A stretch of DNA of 64,000 nt from Lobosporangium transversale (taxonomy: Eukaryota; Mortierellomycota; Mortierellomycetes; Mortierellales; Mortierellaceae): positions 248,001 to 312,000 of the forward strand of contig NW_019029028.1 in the NCBI RefSeq assembly GCF_002105155.1, written 5' to 3'. Made by a program: the position numbers and the translations under genes. The notes under the pieces are model-generated. The model had not been told where the DNA came from and ran no database searches. It was given only the letters and a program-made list of their open reading frames with translations. Positions 35,717-48,758 of this stretch are shown piece after piece (position 1 is the stretch's first letter; each line of letters begins with the position of its first letter).

Positions 35717-37888
35717 ATGCCGCGCATGCGCAGGGTTGCATTAGTATGCTCCTTTCTTTCCATATGCCTGATCTTTATGGTGCGCTTGCCATCAAAGAAC
35801 CTGCTCTCTGGAATTCTTGAAGCCGACCCACAGGATGCTGAGCGGATCATGATGGAGCGATATGCTCATAGCCTTCAATTCAAAGGAAAAGTCAGGATAA
35901 AGTCACTCGCTACCGCATTAGAAGATGATCGTGGTGGGAATGTCGACATTCTTCCTAAAAGACTGACCAAGAAGGAGCGCAGCACCACCATCTATTTCCC
36001 CCCTGCGTGCAAAAATGGACGGCATTGGCAAATCTGTAAAAAAATTGTGCCAAGCTTCATGATTGCTGGCGCTGAGCACAGTGGTGCCGATGTCCTTTAT
36101 GAAGCCTTCCGCACGCACCCTCAAGTATGGGATTTAGTGAAGGCGAACGAGATGTATGAGAGGTAATGTGTATAAACATATCTGTTGTCAACAGGAGTCC
36201 AGGCAAAGGCTGTTGTTTCTTTTTTCTTTTTTTTTCTTTTTCTTCTTTTTTTTCTTTTTCGTGGCTCTTGAATTACAGGCTTTTTGCTATTGCTGCGCTA
36301 TGGAAAATAGTGCCTAGATGAGAGATTGATGCTAATGCCGAGCTCTGTGTGCACGATGTTTGAAAAATAACCGTATTTTTAGAACTGGCAATGCCTCCAT
36401 GTTGGACCTTCCAGACAGCGACGAGACACCCTTCTTCGGGTCACAAAATTACAATGATTTTGACCCAGCAACTAAGAACTTGGAGTGGTATCTGCAGCAT
36501 TTCCCCTCTATTAAGGATATTCCTGTCACTGCACATAATCCAGTTCTATCAGGAGAATCTCTTCCTCATATTCAACACTATGGTCTCAGTCATGTCAACA
36601 TAGACCATCAAGAGGCCCCAAATTATAATGACCAAAAGATTCTCGTGGGAGAATGTGCACCTAGCTATTTGCACATGAATGGGGCGAGCAAGAGGATTGC
36701 TAGCACCATGCCTGAGATTAAGGTCGTCTTTATCTTCCGTGATCCTATTGATCGTGCTTACCTCAACTATTTAGAACAAAGTATGTCCTATCATTGCAAA
36801 AAATATTTAATCGTGTATGAAATAGTACCATCGGTCTGATGACCATGACCATGACCGGAGTAATTGTATTTATGTTTTATGAACTTTGGTATGATTGACT
36901 AATCTTTTTTTTTTGTTTTGTGTTTTTTTTTTTTTGCTTCTAGAACAATATGCTGCAGGATATAGTTTTGAAGAAATTGTCGCAGAGGAGTTACTTATCT
37001 TGAAGGAATGTATTGCACGGCCTGGAAGTAAGAAGTGGACTGAATTTCTTCGCTGTCACTCTGAAGAGGCAACTAAGAGTAAGTAGAGATGGTTGAGGTT
37101 TTTTGTGATATAGTATCCTAATTCTTGGGCTCGTAGTTTCTTTCCAACATAAAAAAACTCGTTGCATACTGATGGGTTAATTTTGCTGCTATTTTCATGT
37201 TCATAGCTGCAAAGCGAATGGGCCTTCCCAATCGCCCAAGAGCAAACAATGCTAGAGGTAATGCAGAATTCATGAACGTTAGCACCAATGTACGCATTAA
37301 AATACCTTGTTGCTCATTCCTACTTTTGCTATTTTATATTTATATCTTTTAGACCCTCCTGCTCCACTTTTGAACTTGATCGTCAAGGGTCTATACTATT
37401 CTCAGCTGCATGAGTTTGTGAAGCATGTTCCATTCACAAAGATCTTAGTTTTGAGGACAGAGGACCTTTACGACAAGAAATCAACCGTATCAACCATGGT
37501 CCGGTTGTCACACTTTTTGAGCCTCGACCCCTCGCCATTTATGAATTTCCCGATTGAAATTGGAACTGATCCAATGGCACCACTAAGGCATGATAGTGCA
37601 GCTTACAACAACAAGATCTTTGGTGGTGTTAACGGAGTTATGACTGAGGATGAAGGTGACTTGGCCAATTCGGGCGAGGATATGGACTTTGACTATGATC
37701 AACGCAGGATTGCCAGCAGTTCAGCAGGGCCCTCTATTTCACAGCAAGTTTTTTCAGATCCTCCTTTGGAATTGGCCACTCGGTTCCGTCTGCAACGCGT
37801 TTTTGAACCATTCAATCAAAAGCTTGTTGACATGTTTGAACACCGTCAGGACTTTCCTGGATGGGAATACGATGTTGACCGTGGATAG
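35717..37888 (+). CDS. Type II membrane sulfotransferase-domain protein
   Basis: Exons 35717-36162, 36383-36780, 36944-37078, 37207-37257 and 37353-37888 join in phase and give 521 residues. A basic N-terminus and one hydrophobic span (RVALVCSFLSICLIFMV) predict a Golgi type II protein. The 3'-phosphosulfate-binding motif VVFIFRDPIDRAYLNYL (Arg268) and the preceding GECAPSYL strand are typical of carbohydrate sulfotransferases (heparan N-sulfotransferase/CHST type). The expected 5' PAPS loop region FMIAGAEHSGADVLYEAFRTHP aligns in position but lacks the usual Lys and Thr of the K-x-G-T-T type loop, so activity is uncertain. The acidic C-terminal insert (TEDEGDLANSGEDMDFDYD) is unusual. The 51-nt exon 4 is small. 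The acceptor substrate is unknown. Confidence 0.85.
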
Positions 37889-38522
37889 TCGGGGGAAATA
37901 GAGAAAAATACAATATACAAACATTATTTTTTTTTTTTTTTTTTGCACATTTGTATGCATTATAGACAAAAAAAAAAAGAAAAAAAAAGACAAAAAGAAA
38001 AAGAAAGATTACGTGTGCAATGTATATCTTTCTCAAGAAACTCCCAAAGCATCTTTTTCATGATGACATACAAAATGGAGTTCCTTTCGGCAAAGCAAGC
38101 CTCGTGAACATATTATTTACCATACAACATAACTCTTTCTAAACATATCCCGTATCTTTTAATAAAATCATAAACCTATAAACTTAAAAAGTACTTCCGA
38201 TCGCAATTGCTTAGAATGCATTCCATCTAGGTCTCTTACCAATGAAACCCTTGGTATCACAAAATACATGAACATGTCACAAAATGATGTCCATATCTCA
38301 AATGCATCAAGAAAAGTGAATGCTCTTGCTCAAGCAATTAATATCACATGATCCAGCTAATTAACTCCTCTTTTTTAATCCAACATTATCAGCTTTTCAA
38401 CTTTTTTTTTTTTTTTTTTTTTTTTTTTCCACAAACTTTTGCAATCAAACTATCAAACTACAAAAAAAATACCTCATTTTCCAATTTTCTTTCTTTCTTT
38501 TTTTTTTGTCCAGTATCCAACC
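37889..38522. other. Intergenic region upstream of PFKFB
   Basis: Contains T-runs at about 37926-37944 and 38402-38428 and A-rich sequence at 37969-38005. It serves as sulfotransferase 3' UTR and PFKFB promoter and leader. No gene is supported. Confidence 0.5.
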
Positions 38523-40793
38523 ATGCATAAAGACCCTATTCAATTTACTCAACCGATGATCGGTGGCACTAAACCTACAGGTTCCGTGGACATCATTCCC
38601 ATCCCCACTACAATAGCGCGTGTGCAGAACACCGGTACTATGCCTCCTGTCGTTAGCAGCAGCGTCCCTATAACTTCAAGATTTGATTATCTCGACTCTG
38701 CTTCAGCCTTCAGGAGGAGGAGTTTGTGCTCAATAGATCAACCTGGTGTTGTCATGACCAGATTACCGCAAGGTAAATGAGAAGAAAAGACATTGCATGC
38801 CCAAAAAAAAAAAAAAAAAAAAACTGGGACGCACGGTTACAGTTTGATTGACCAGAGTACGGCTTTTTAAATATTCCTTGAACACGAAATACATTAGAAC
38901 TCGAGGAATCTCAACACGAGTTTGGATCCAAGCTAGTTGTTATCATGGGTAAGCAAGCCTCTAATACTTATCATTACCGTTGCAAACAGATAACGCTGTG
39001 TTGATTAATTTGTGAACCTTTTTATTGTGAACAAAGGATCATCATTCACTGACTATTCATGCAATCCCTCTTCTTTTGCCATTTCACCACAGTCGGATTA
39101 CCCGCACGAGGCAAGAGCTACCTGGTCAAGAAGTTACAGCGATATCTGACCTGGCTTCAATACGATACAAAGGTAAAAAAAAAAGAAGAATGAAAGGAAC
39201 AAATCATTGTGCACAACACAGGCACAGTGGACACAAAAACAAAACAAAAAAAAAAAAAAAAAAAAAAAGAGGCCAGCATACGAGATAAGCTGGACGAGCG
39301 ATCCGTGTGTGTGCTTTTTATTCCAAGAAATGGACTACGCCCTTCTCTTAGTTCTGTTTTTTGTAATCTACTGATAAGAGAGTGTTCGGCTCTTATTTCC
39401 CATGGACCATGATAACTGCAAAGTGAAAAAAATAAAAAAATAAAAAAAAAAAACGCGGAGAACTCTAATGCGACCATCACAGCCGTGTAATTGGATTGGA
39501 TTAGACTCGCTCACTCACCTTACTCATTCAACCCATCACTTGCCTTTGCCCGTCCTTTCTCTTTGCTCTCATATTTTCTATCTTCAGCATACAGACGACC
39601 TCCATTCTTATTTATCCTCTTCCAACATTAGTATGCAACTGCGGATATTTTCTTTCTGTTACCATAATCGACGTCTGTACTTTTTTTTTTTTTTTTGTAA
39701 ATCTTGATTAGCTTATTTAAACAAACTAATCATGGCGATTGTTGCTTTGTTTCACCTTATCTCAACCCCACACACACCAAAAGGTATTCAACGTTGGAAA
39801 CCGACGCAGAATCGCCTCTAAAGGTGACAACAAGAATGGAACCAGCCACTCGCATGCGTTCTTTGATCCTAAAAACAGCACTGCTAAGACAATACGTGAC
39901 GAATTGGCGCTCGAAAGCTTAGAGGAGCTCATTGCATGGCTTAAACTGGGGGGACGTGTTGGGATCCATGGTAAGGAGAGGAGCCATCAGGTTTCTTATC
40001 TATTTATGTCTTTGTGCTCCAACGACTATAGACTTATCTTTTACATCGTGGCTTTTGTTTGCCCTATCTATTCTTTTTAATCACACTAGATGCCACAAAT
40101 TCTTCACGGGAACGAAGGTAAAGAAAATACAAGGACAAAGAATGGTTTTATTTACCCGATATCATCTCGATTCTGTTCTAGAGCACTTTTGAGTTTACTT
40201 TTGCAAGCTAAACCCACGGCAAAAAAAAATGTATCTATATTCATATTGAAACTTCAATTTCTTTCTATACTTCAATAGAAAAATGCTTTTGAGGCGACTG
40301 GAAGCCGAACCAAATTGCAGAGTGCTTTTCATTGAGTCAATATGTACGGATCCAGTGGTGTTGGCGCACAATATTACTATGAAATTGAGCTCACCAGATT
40401 ACAAAGGGATGGATGAGAAGCAGGCAAGGGATGATTTTAGAAAACGTCTTGAAAATTACGAAAGAGCATATCAAACTCTAGACGAAGAGGATGAAGAAGA
40501 TGGGATTCAGTATTGCAAATTGATCAATGTCGGAAAGAAGGTAATAGAAGGAGGCTAACGGTATTTTAATGTTGACGTTTAAAAAAAAAAAAAAGCTTAT
40601 TCTTTTCTGAAATGGTGAATAGAAATCTTACACTGGGCTTATTATGTATGACTAGGTCATTGCTTATAATATTCAAGGATATCTCGCAGGACAATGTATT
40701 TTCTACTTGATGAATTTCAACTTGTCTCCACGGTGCATATGGCTGACACGACACGGAGAAAGCATTGATAATATTATGGGAAAGATTGGTAGG

Positions 40794-40831
<38 letters not shown>

Positions 40832-41767
40832 TCGATTGTACATGTAGTTTGACAGATGTGTTATATATGGCTTACTCTGTATTTGTTGTTTATCTGCCCT
40901 AGGTGGGGATGCACCACTTTCACCTAGAGGAAAGAGATATGGCGCATGTTTATCACGGTTTATCAAACATCAGCGGCGGGAGAACGAAGTTTCAAGAAGG
41001 CTGGAAGCAGAAGCTGGTATGGCAATTTCAAATCCACGTGAGAGGACTGTTGCAGTGTGGACGAGCATGTTGACAAGAACCAAAGAGACCGTGGAAGAAT
41101 TTGATCCCAAAGAATATGATATCAAGCATATGCGATTCTTGAACGAAATTTACGCAGGTGAGTGTAAATGCAGATGCGAAAGATAAACCCAATTAGTACA
41201 TTAAGGGAGTCCAACTGATTTTTTTTATTTTTTTTTTTATTTTATTTTTATTGAACAAAGGCATTTGTGAGGGGCTATCGTATAACCAAATTGAGCAGTT
41301 GTATCCTGAAGAATTTGAATCGCGGCGGATCAACAAGCTTTTCTACCGCTATCCAGGTACAGTCTAGATTATTTTCCCTTCACAATAGGCTTGGATTTAA
41401 CTACCCTTTAGTTGTTATAGTGACAGGATATGAAAAACCTTTGCTCACTCTAACTTTTCTATATTTGTATACATAATAACAAGGCATGGGAGGAGAGTCA
41501 TACTTGGATGTTGTGCAACGCCTGAACCCATTGATCATCGAGTTGGAACGAATGACATCAGATTTGTTGATTGTCACGCATCGTGTTGTTATGCGTATCC
41601 TGTTGGGTTATCTGATGGACATTGATCGATCCAAAATGCCGGAGATGGAGGTTCCATTACACACACTGTATTGCGTAGAACCAAAGCCTCATGGTACTGT
41701 GGTTCGAAAGTTCAAATGGGTCGAAGAGTTGGATTGGTTTTTTGAGGAACCTACTGCAGATAAATAG
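38523..41767 (+). CDS. PFKFB: Bifunctional 6-phosphofructo-2-kinase / fructose-2,6-bisphosphatase
   Basis: Sets the level of fructose-2,6-bisphosphate, the switch between glycolysis and gluconeogenesis. Ten exons (38523-38772, 38898-38948, 39093-39172, 39784-39970, 40090-40117, 40279-40540, 40656-40788, 40903-41157, 41261-41356, 41484-41767) join in phase and give 541 residues. The kinase half has the P-loop VGLPARGKSYLV (Lys108), NVGNRRR, the DATNSSRERR strand split across a 28-nt exon, and LFIESICTD. The bisphosphatase half has IWLTRHGES with the phospho-accepting His319, the EFDPKEYD and EIYAG-ICEGLSY region, and VTHRVVMRILLGYLM with the second catalytic His480. Both sets look intact, so both activities are plausible. 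The Ser/Arg-rich N-terminal extension (RRRSLCS near residue 56) could be phosphorylated. Confidence 0.96.
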
Positions 41768-43063
41768 TGAGTTTACTTGCGTAGTGAGACTGATACTAGT
41801 AGGCAACCCTTGTTATTAGAGATGCGAACTGCGAATGTAATGAATGAAATAAAAAAAAGATACAACAGAACAAGCAACATGGATTTTAGATTTGAAAAAC
41901 CCTGAATCAATCAACAGAGTAACTGCCCATAACAGACATTCAGTCACAAGAGCACGCGTAAGTGTGATTAATCAGCATCAGCATCCTAGATGCAAAGGCG
42001 GCGTCCATTGGTCATTTGACCAAGCTCTTTTTGTTTCTCTATGGATCCATATTTTACAAATTTTACCTTGCTTCTCCTGCTGATGTCGCGTCATTTGTGG
42101 CTAGACTGGCTAAAATGAGCGATGTGTAGGTAGTTTAGCAACATTCTAGTCGACAACTGCCACTAATATTCTAAAAAAATATAGCTAGACCTTCCTATAC
42201 TAATTGATCAATAAAGTTTCCTCTCTCAAAGAAATCAATAAGAATTAAAACTATCCCATTGATTGCTCATTGTTTGTGTAAAAAAAAAAAAAAAATTTAC
42301 CTCTGGATCAGCATTGTCTGTCCATGTGGGAGAGAAGGATCCCTTTTCAGAGAGTAAAGTTACTTGGCTCATTCGTGTCAATTGAACAAGGGACAGGTAG
42401 CAGCGCTCTACTTTGATGATATCATTTTTTACAATAAAACAGAGCGGATCAATACTTTCTCCTTTCACAAAGTTCATACACAGACATAGACGCAGACTAT
42501 AATCATATATACTTTTGTAACCGTTTTTTTTTAATTTCCCTCAACACGTTTTATGATCGTCTTGACCGGCCTTTCCTCTTTTGATCTTTGTACAATGCTC
42601 TTTTTCATTGCCTTTTCGAGTTACTGTTCCGATAGAGTTGCGTTTTATATCTTTTTTTATTTTTTTTTTATCTTTTTATCCCTTTGTATATATATATATA
42701 TAGATATATTTATATAATACTATTCTTGGTGCAACCCTCATTTGTCAAGAGGTACGCGTTTCTTAGCTGCAAGCTGAGCTCATGTACCCAAAATGATCAC
42801 CCATGCTTATTTCGTGCAAAGTTGGGGAGAAACAAAATGGAAAAGTGGAAGAATATTCAGCCTGCCATTTATATCTTAAACTTTCTATATTTTATTTTAA
42901 GATAAAAGAAATAAAAAAAAAAAACGCGGTTTCATAATAATGTACGCGTAATTTCGTTGGAGCGTATAAGTTGAGAGATGAGGAAGCCATGATTCCAAGA
43001 TATTTATGACCGTGACCATGCTCAATAGACCGTAAGAAAAAACGTTCTGACAATGGCTTCTCG

Positions 43064-43112
43064 GTTCCTTGGCTTCTTGGCTTGGCTTCTTGGCTTGGCT
43101 TCTTGGCTCTAA
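43064..43112. repeat. Imperfect CTTGGCTTCTTGG tandem repeat
   Basis: About three to four overlapping copies of a 13-19 bp unit built from cttggcttcttgg and cttgg. It is a simple minisatellite within the 4.7-kb gene-free stretch, with no evident function. Confidence 0.7.
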
Positions 43113-43581
43113 TAATCGCGTCGCTATACGCGCTATGAATTAAACAAAAAGTTGTTGCGTGTGCGCGCATACGTACTACAGAAAGCCAACAAAACAAATA
43201 AACAGAAAAGCAGGCAGACGGAAAAGGAAAAGAAAAATAGAAGAGAGGGAAAGTTTGCGTAGTCATGCCACATCTAAATACAATCGTAAATATAATATTT
43301 TATATACATCTGTATACATGTTACTCACCTCTCCTTGACATTTTTGAATACTCATTTGTTATCTTTGGATTATTGTTGTCAATAAATTCTCCGTTAGTTG
43401 TTAGATTTAGTTGCTGATGCAGGACGTAGCACTGACACATGTAAAAAAAAGAAAGACAGAAATAATGATTCTCCTCAACATGTCTTTGACTGCAAAAGAA
43501 AGTTGATATTCCAAAGTTGAGACCTTGTGTCGTTTGTCCAAGTTGTTGAACATCAACAAAACTGCAACTCGTTATTATAAG

Positions 43582-43612
<31 letters not shown>

Positions 43613-44898
43613 TCTTTTCTTTAATCGATGAATAAAGGCAAGATTGAATGTATAGATGTATCTAGTAATAATAAGCATCTATTACCGATTAGGAACGAGC
43701 CCAATGTGTTGCAGCAAAATGCGTCCCAAGTGGAGTGGAATAAGGAGAAAAGGAATTGCCGTTGCCAAGAACTATAAATATTCATTTGACAATGTGGACC
43801 ACAAAATGATATATTATATATATATATATTTATATATGTATATGTATATAATACATGAATGTTATTTGTCCAAGGCTATGGCCCCTGTTTCCATTTTTCT
43901 TTTTGACTCGTTTGATGATGAAAAGAGAGCAATGTCTGCAGCGTATTTTTTTTTCCACGCAAACAAAACAAAAAGAGAAAATAAACAACGCTGCATGCGT
44001 AATTGGTTACACTGCCAAACGAATCGCATGATCAAAAAAGGAGATTTTTTCCTGTTGCGCTCTCTACTCTATCGTTTGTGCGTGGGGTAAAAAAAAAAAA
44101 AAAAAAAAAAAAAGTTTGAAAGCGCGAATGATGGGCGCTGGGGGAGGGATGTAAGTCTTGGCCCCTTCCCTCCCTATTCTGTCCCTCCCTCTTTTTCTCA
44201 GCAATGGGTTAATATTTATTCCTGGACTATTTTTTCAAATCAGTTGCCATTAATCATCATAATGAATGATCTTTATGATCTTTCTCTTTTTTCCTTTTTG
44301 TGAGCGAAACGGGGGGGAGTGGGAGAAGGGATGGCTCAAACTCCTTCCATGAATCGGCCTAGAAACATCGCATGACAGGGCCTTTGTTGGAGCGAACAAG
44401 AAAGTCGATCGAAGACAAATAAAAATAATTACCACCAATCACGCTGTCTCAGGATGGCTGGGGGGAAGAGGAAGAAAGGGAAATCTACTTTCTTCCTGTT
44501 CACTGGCTTATGTTTGGAACATTCATAAAAAAGGAGGGCTTTGCTTCAATGAACACCCTTTCTATTTTAGCCATGTTGAGGCTGGTTGCTACAGAACATG
44601 TCTGCTTGGCATAGAACGTCTGGAAAAAAAAAAAAAAAAAAAAAAAAAGCCCGTTTGGAGTACTGAAAATTGACAAGGATGAGGCGTTATTGGGCAGTGA
44701 TCAAGGGGAAAAAGTATTACGATCATGTACGCGCGTCGTGCTTATTTTTATTTTTTATTTTTTGAGCATAAGGGTTTTTTACGTGGAGATCAACTGTAAA
44801 AGTGACACGTTCATAAAATGACACTATTCAATCCTTTTTAGTTCGCTTTGGTTATCTGATTTCGTTATTTTCGCCTATAATATTTTTCCATTGATTGT

Positions 44899-44921
44899 GT
44901 TCGTTCGTTCGTTCGTTCGTT
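44899..44921. repeat. (GTTC)n microsatellite
   Basis: Five to six perfect copies of the tetranucleotide gttc, followed by AT-rich sequence. Confidence 0.9.
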
Positions 44922-46348
44922 ATGATAAAACATTATGATATATATATTTATATATTTTGCTTTTTTATTTTATTTTATTTTTTAAAAAAAAAAGAACAAA
45001 GAGAGAAAAAGTAAGACCATCCTTCTTGTTATCGTTATTCATTTTTTTTTTTTTTATTTTATTTTTTTTTTTGTTTGAACGTGTATAAGCAAGCTTTTTC
45101 GATTAAAAGTAAAGGAATAAGAAGCAGCCTAGAGACAAAGGCAGGGTGCACAAGTTAATTTAAGATAGAGCTTTTTTTACGTGTCACGACGATGTATACA
45201 TGTAGATTATATAAAGTTGAAATGAAATAAACAACAGAAAAGAGGGAGATCAAAAAGGACTTCAGATTCGCTATAGAACATCACAGAAGGAAACAATCAA
45301 ACGTGAATTGGAGTGATTGGAGACTTGGAGACGCCGTTTTCGTTCAAATTTATTTATTTATTTTGAAAAAGCGCTCTGAATTATTCAGCGCACACACGAA
45401 GCGACATCGCCCTTTGGAGCTGGATCCAAACTCAATTGTATACAAATATATAAAGCGATGTATTGTGTTGGAGGTTTTGGAGGCAAAAAGAAAAAAGAAA
45501 AAAAAAGACCTGCACCGTAGTCAGGCGAGAGAGAAAGACTGACGAATACTAAGCAGAAGAGAGCTGTGAAACAGCGAGAAGCAAATAGCTGTCAAAAGAA
45601 ATTACATCAATGATGATGGTTACCGATTCGTTCCATTGATTGGGTTCTACATGGGCGAAGTAATTGCGCGAACCAAAATGCGAACTTGGCGGTTGCCCGG
45701 TTGAAATAAATATTGTATGCATATTATATATATAAATATATATATATACACATGTTCATGTACAGAAAAGAGATTTTGAGGAAAAAGAGCACAAGGAAGG
45801 ACAGAGGAAGGATGGGAGGAAGGTGCATTATTAATCAATTCAGACGAATAGAATCTGTTGGAGCGTAAATAAATTTCCTCAGCTTACAAATTCCCTTGAC
45901 TCTTTATTCTATCGATATAAAATAAATATATATATAGTATATAGAACATTTATGATATTAATTCAATCGTCAATGGTAATGAATACAATTATACGAAAAC
46001 AGTAGGATTGGGTTTAAGGTTTTGCTCCAGTCTTATATTTCATCAAGTGACTCAATTGCTATCCGGTTAGAATAGTTTTCATTTCAATTTAATCGCCCAA
46101 TTGACCTGGGCACAGCGTCGCTCGTCAATTGACCTTCTCCCACTCTACTTCACAAAAAAAAACTATATATTGAGGGGTCTTTTCCCCACTTTCTCCCACC
46201 TCTTTTTTTTTACTCTTTTTCTTTTTCTGACTTTTACGCCAATGCTTTACAGCCATTTCATCATAAAGACCCTGTCTCCTTGTTCATAACACTGCCAGCA
46301 AGTTCCTCTTCCCTATCCATTTTTTGCATTTCCAATATACCCTTCTTC

Positions 46349-46379
<31 letters not shown>

Positions 46380-46458
46380 TATCTCTCTCTGTATTTAGCA
46401 AAGTTCAGCAACTCAATTCTAGTTTAACTTCATTCACATCACACAAACATTCTCCATA

Positions 46459-48758
46459 ATGTAAGTGAATCGTATCAACAGCATGTTTCAATCATTGACC
46501 TTTTCCCTCCCCTGATCTTCTCTCTTCCTCCTTCACCAGAATTTCCAGCTATTGGGCATTTGGGTGGTTGGGTATGAGGGCTATTTATCTCTAGTCCTAT
46601 CTTTCTCAGGACTTCCACTAATTGAAGAATGTCTTTGTATTAATCCTTTCTATCTTTTTCTTCCTCTACCTCTAAATCCATTTCATGCGCCCATTAAAGA
46701 AAAAAAGAAACAAAAAAATCCATCCTCTATTCTCCCTATTTTGAGTTTCTTTATTTTATGTCATTGTATATAGAACCCTGTGTGTGTGTTTAGATCAAGG
46801 GGAGATGCTTTTTATAGAAGGAGTTGTTGGGTGATGAGCAAAATAGGGTCCCTGTTGTCCTTGTGTATACGGACAGAGTCATTTGACGCTGGACTGCTTT
46901 TTTTTGTTGGATTTGTCATCGAGTGCGCCGTTTCATTTGTATGACTCGTCCCTGCTAGCTCGGGTCTTTTGTTTTGCCATTCTTTATGCTCTTAAAAACA
47001 TTCGACTTTACTACCAAATAAGGAAATGTACGTGGCGGGATGGTCGAATGCAAAAGTCCCCTGTGAATGTGTTTGACACAAAAGATTCTCTTGCTGCGCA
47101 GACCTGCATACCCAACCCCCCTTTTAGCTATTATTATTTTTTTTTTTTTCTCTTATTCCTTCCCCGTCCATTGTCCATTCTAACAGTCCCTTTTACTGTT
47201 CAAATATTTCGGTGTGCCAATTTATAGGCAAGCAAATATCAACGTCACCTATAATAATCACCAGGCCTTCTTTCACTCGCCCATGTCCTGCACGTCGTCC
47301 TGCACGTCGTCGCCTTTCTCCTCACCTGAGACTGGTGTTGAGCTCGAAAATCTTGACATGCCAATGTTCTTACCAAATGAGCCCTCCATTTACCATCAGA
47401 TCCTTGATATCGATGGATCTAATGACTTTATGCAGCAGCAGTCGCAGTATCAGATGTATGCTCCACTTCAACAAAAGCAACAGCAGTTCCAGTATAATGG
47501 TGTGGCTCAAATCGGTTTGGGAACTCCTCCTACCTCTCCTCCTGCTCCTGCTTTCCACAAGTACCCGAGCGTCGGTACTGAGATGGGTACCATGTTTTAT
47601 GGCTCCCAACCACAGGCTATTCAGAATGCGTATGTGACTTCTACAGAACCAATCCCCATATTGCAACAGCATCCACTTCAGCAGCAACAGCAAACCGTTC
47701 AACGACAGCAACAAGAACAAGAAATGTATCGTTTGTTGTTGCAGCAATTTGATAACCTTGAGAGCTCTCTCTTCAGTCCTAGCCCCATCATTAGCAGCTG
47801 CAGCAGTAGTCTCAGCAACAGCCCCTATCTCGAGTCCCCTCTCATGGCCGTCGCTTCCGATTTTGACCTATTTCCCATGAACAACGCTGCCGGAACCCGA
47901 CAGGCTGCAGTCAGTGGCTATCCCTCTGCTCCGGTTATGGCTCCCCCATCTTCCCCAACTACACAGGCGATGTATTCACAGACTGGTGGCTATCATCAGC
48001 TGACTCCGCCCACGAACCCAATTGATCTGGAATCTGGAACGTGTTCGTTGTTCAAGCACGATGCATTTTCAAACACTCAACAGCCCATGACAACAGAGCT
48101 ATCAATGTTGTGCAAATGTCCAGGAAAATTCCCTTGTGGCGAGCAGTTACCCACCGATTCAATCGAGTCAGTCTCGCCTGTGGGCTCACCACTGGAGGAT
48201 ATTCACGAGAGTGATAACAATGAATCAGATTTCGGATCCGAAGAAGAAGACCAACAGCAGGAGTTAGAACATGACTCTGATCCTACCTATGTGCCTACTC
48301 ACGCTCGATCTACCAAGGCGAGCCGATCTAAGTCTATGGTTATTAACACATCAGTCAGCGCCCCTTACAGCTCGCCCTACTCCAAGGACCCGGCACCCTC
48401 TCCAAAGACTCCAGTCCGTCAAGATAAACGCCGTTCCTCATCAGGATCGTTCTCTTCTTTTGGTCACTCGCATAACCAACAGTTGCTCGACCCTAACATG
48501 GTTCCCGAAATCAAGGACATCCACGTGTGTCCTGTTTGTGACCGACGATTTACCAGGCCATTCAACTTGCGTTCACACCTGATGACCCATACGACAGCCA
48601 GGCCTTTCCCTTGCGATGAGTGCCACTGGAAGTTCACTCGCCAGCACGACCTTCTACGACATAAGCGCGCTAAGCATCCTAACTCTGTCAACACAGCTCC
48701 AACAACAGGACAGAAGAAAACCAGCGCCAACAAGTCTCGCTCTGCTTCAGCCGCCTGA
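46459..48758 (+). CDS. C2H2 zinc-finger transcription factor (CRZ1-like fingers)
   Basis: The main exon 47228-48758 encodes a Gln/Ser/Pro-rich protein of about 510 residues. It ends with two classic C2H2 fingers near residues 434-482: CPVCDRRFTRPFNLRSHLMTH and CDECHWKFTRQHDLLRHKRAKH (second linker TTARPF). The finger pattern FTRPxNLxSH then FxRQHDxxRH is that of Crz1-type calcineurin-responsive factors. No PxIxIT site was identified with confidence, so the pathway is inference. No ATG opens the frame at 47228. The best model has AT at 46459-46460 joined, across an intron 46461-47227 with a perfect GTAAGT donor and TATAG acceptor, to the G at 47228, giving MQANINVTYNN. The alternative is initiation at the internal ATG of SPMSCTSS (about 47284). 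An acidic segment (EEEDQQQELEHD) precedes the fingers. Confidence 0.88.

Larger units (their letters stand above)
41768..46458. other. Long intergenic region (4.7 kb)
   Basis: No gene could be supported. It contains TA microsatellites (about 42686-42712, 43808-43850, 45722-45750), a (GTTC)n tract at 44899-44921, imperfect CTTGGCTTCTTGG units at 43064-43112, and homopolymers at ~43587-43613 (T), 44089-44113 (A) and 44622-44648 (A). The last ~150 bp are strongly pyrimidine-rich. The length suggests an extended promoter for the zinc-finger factor downstream. Confidence 0.5.

Noticed and set aside
47214..47227. Start of the zinc-finger protein at 47214
   Set aside because: That codon is GTG and lies within the intron before the TATAG acceptor.
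47370..47747. Minus-strand Leu-rich frame opposite the zinc-finger gene
   Set aside because: It is the antisense of CAG/CAA-rich coding sequence.
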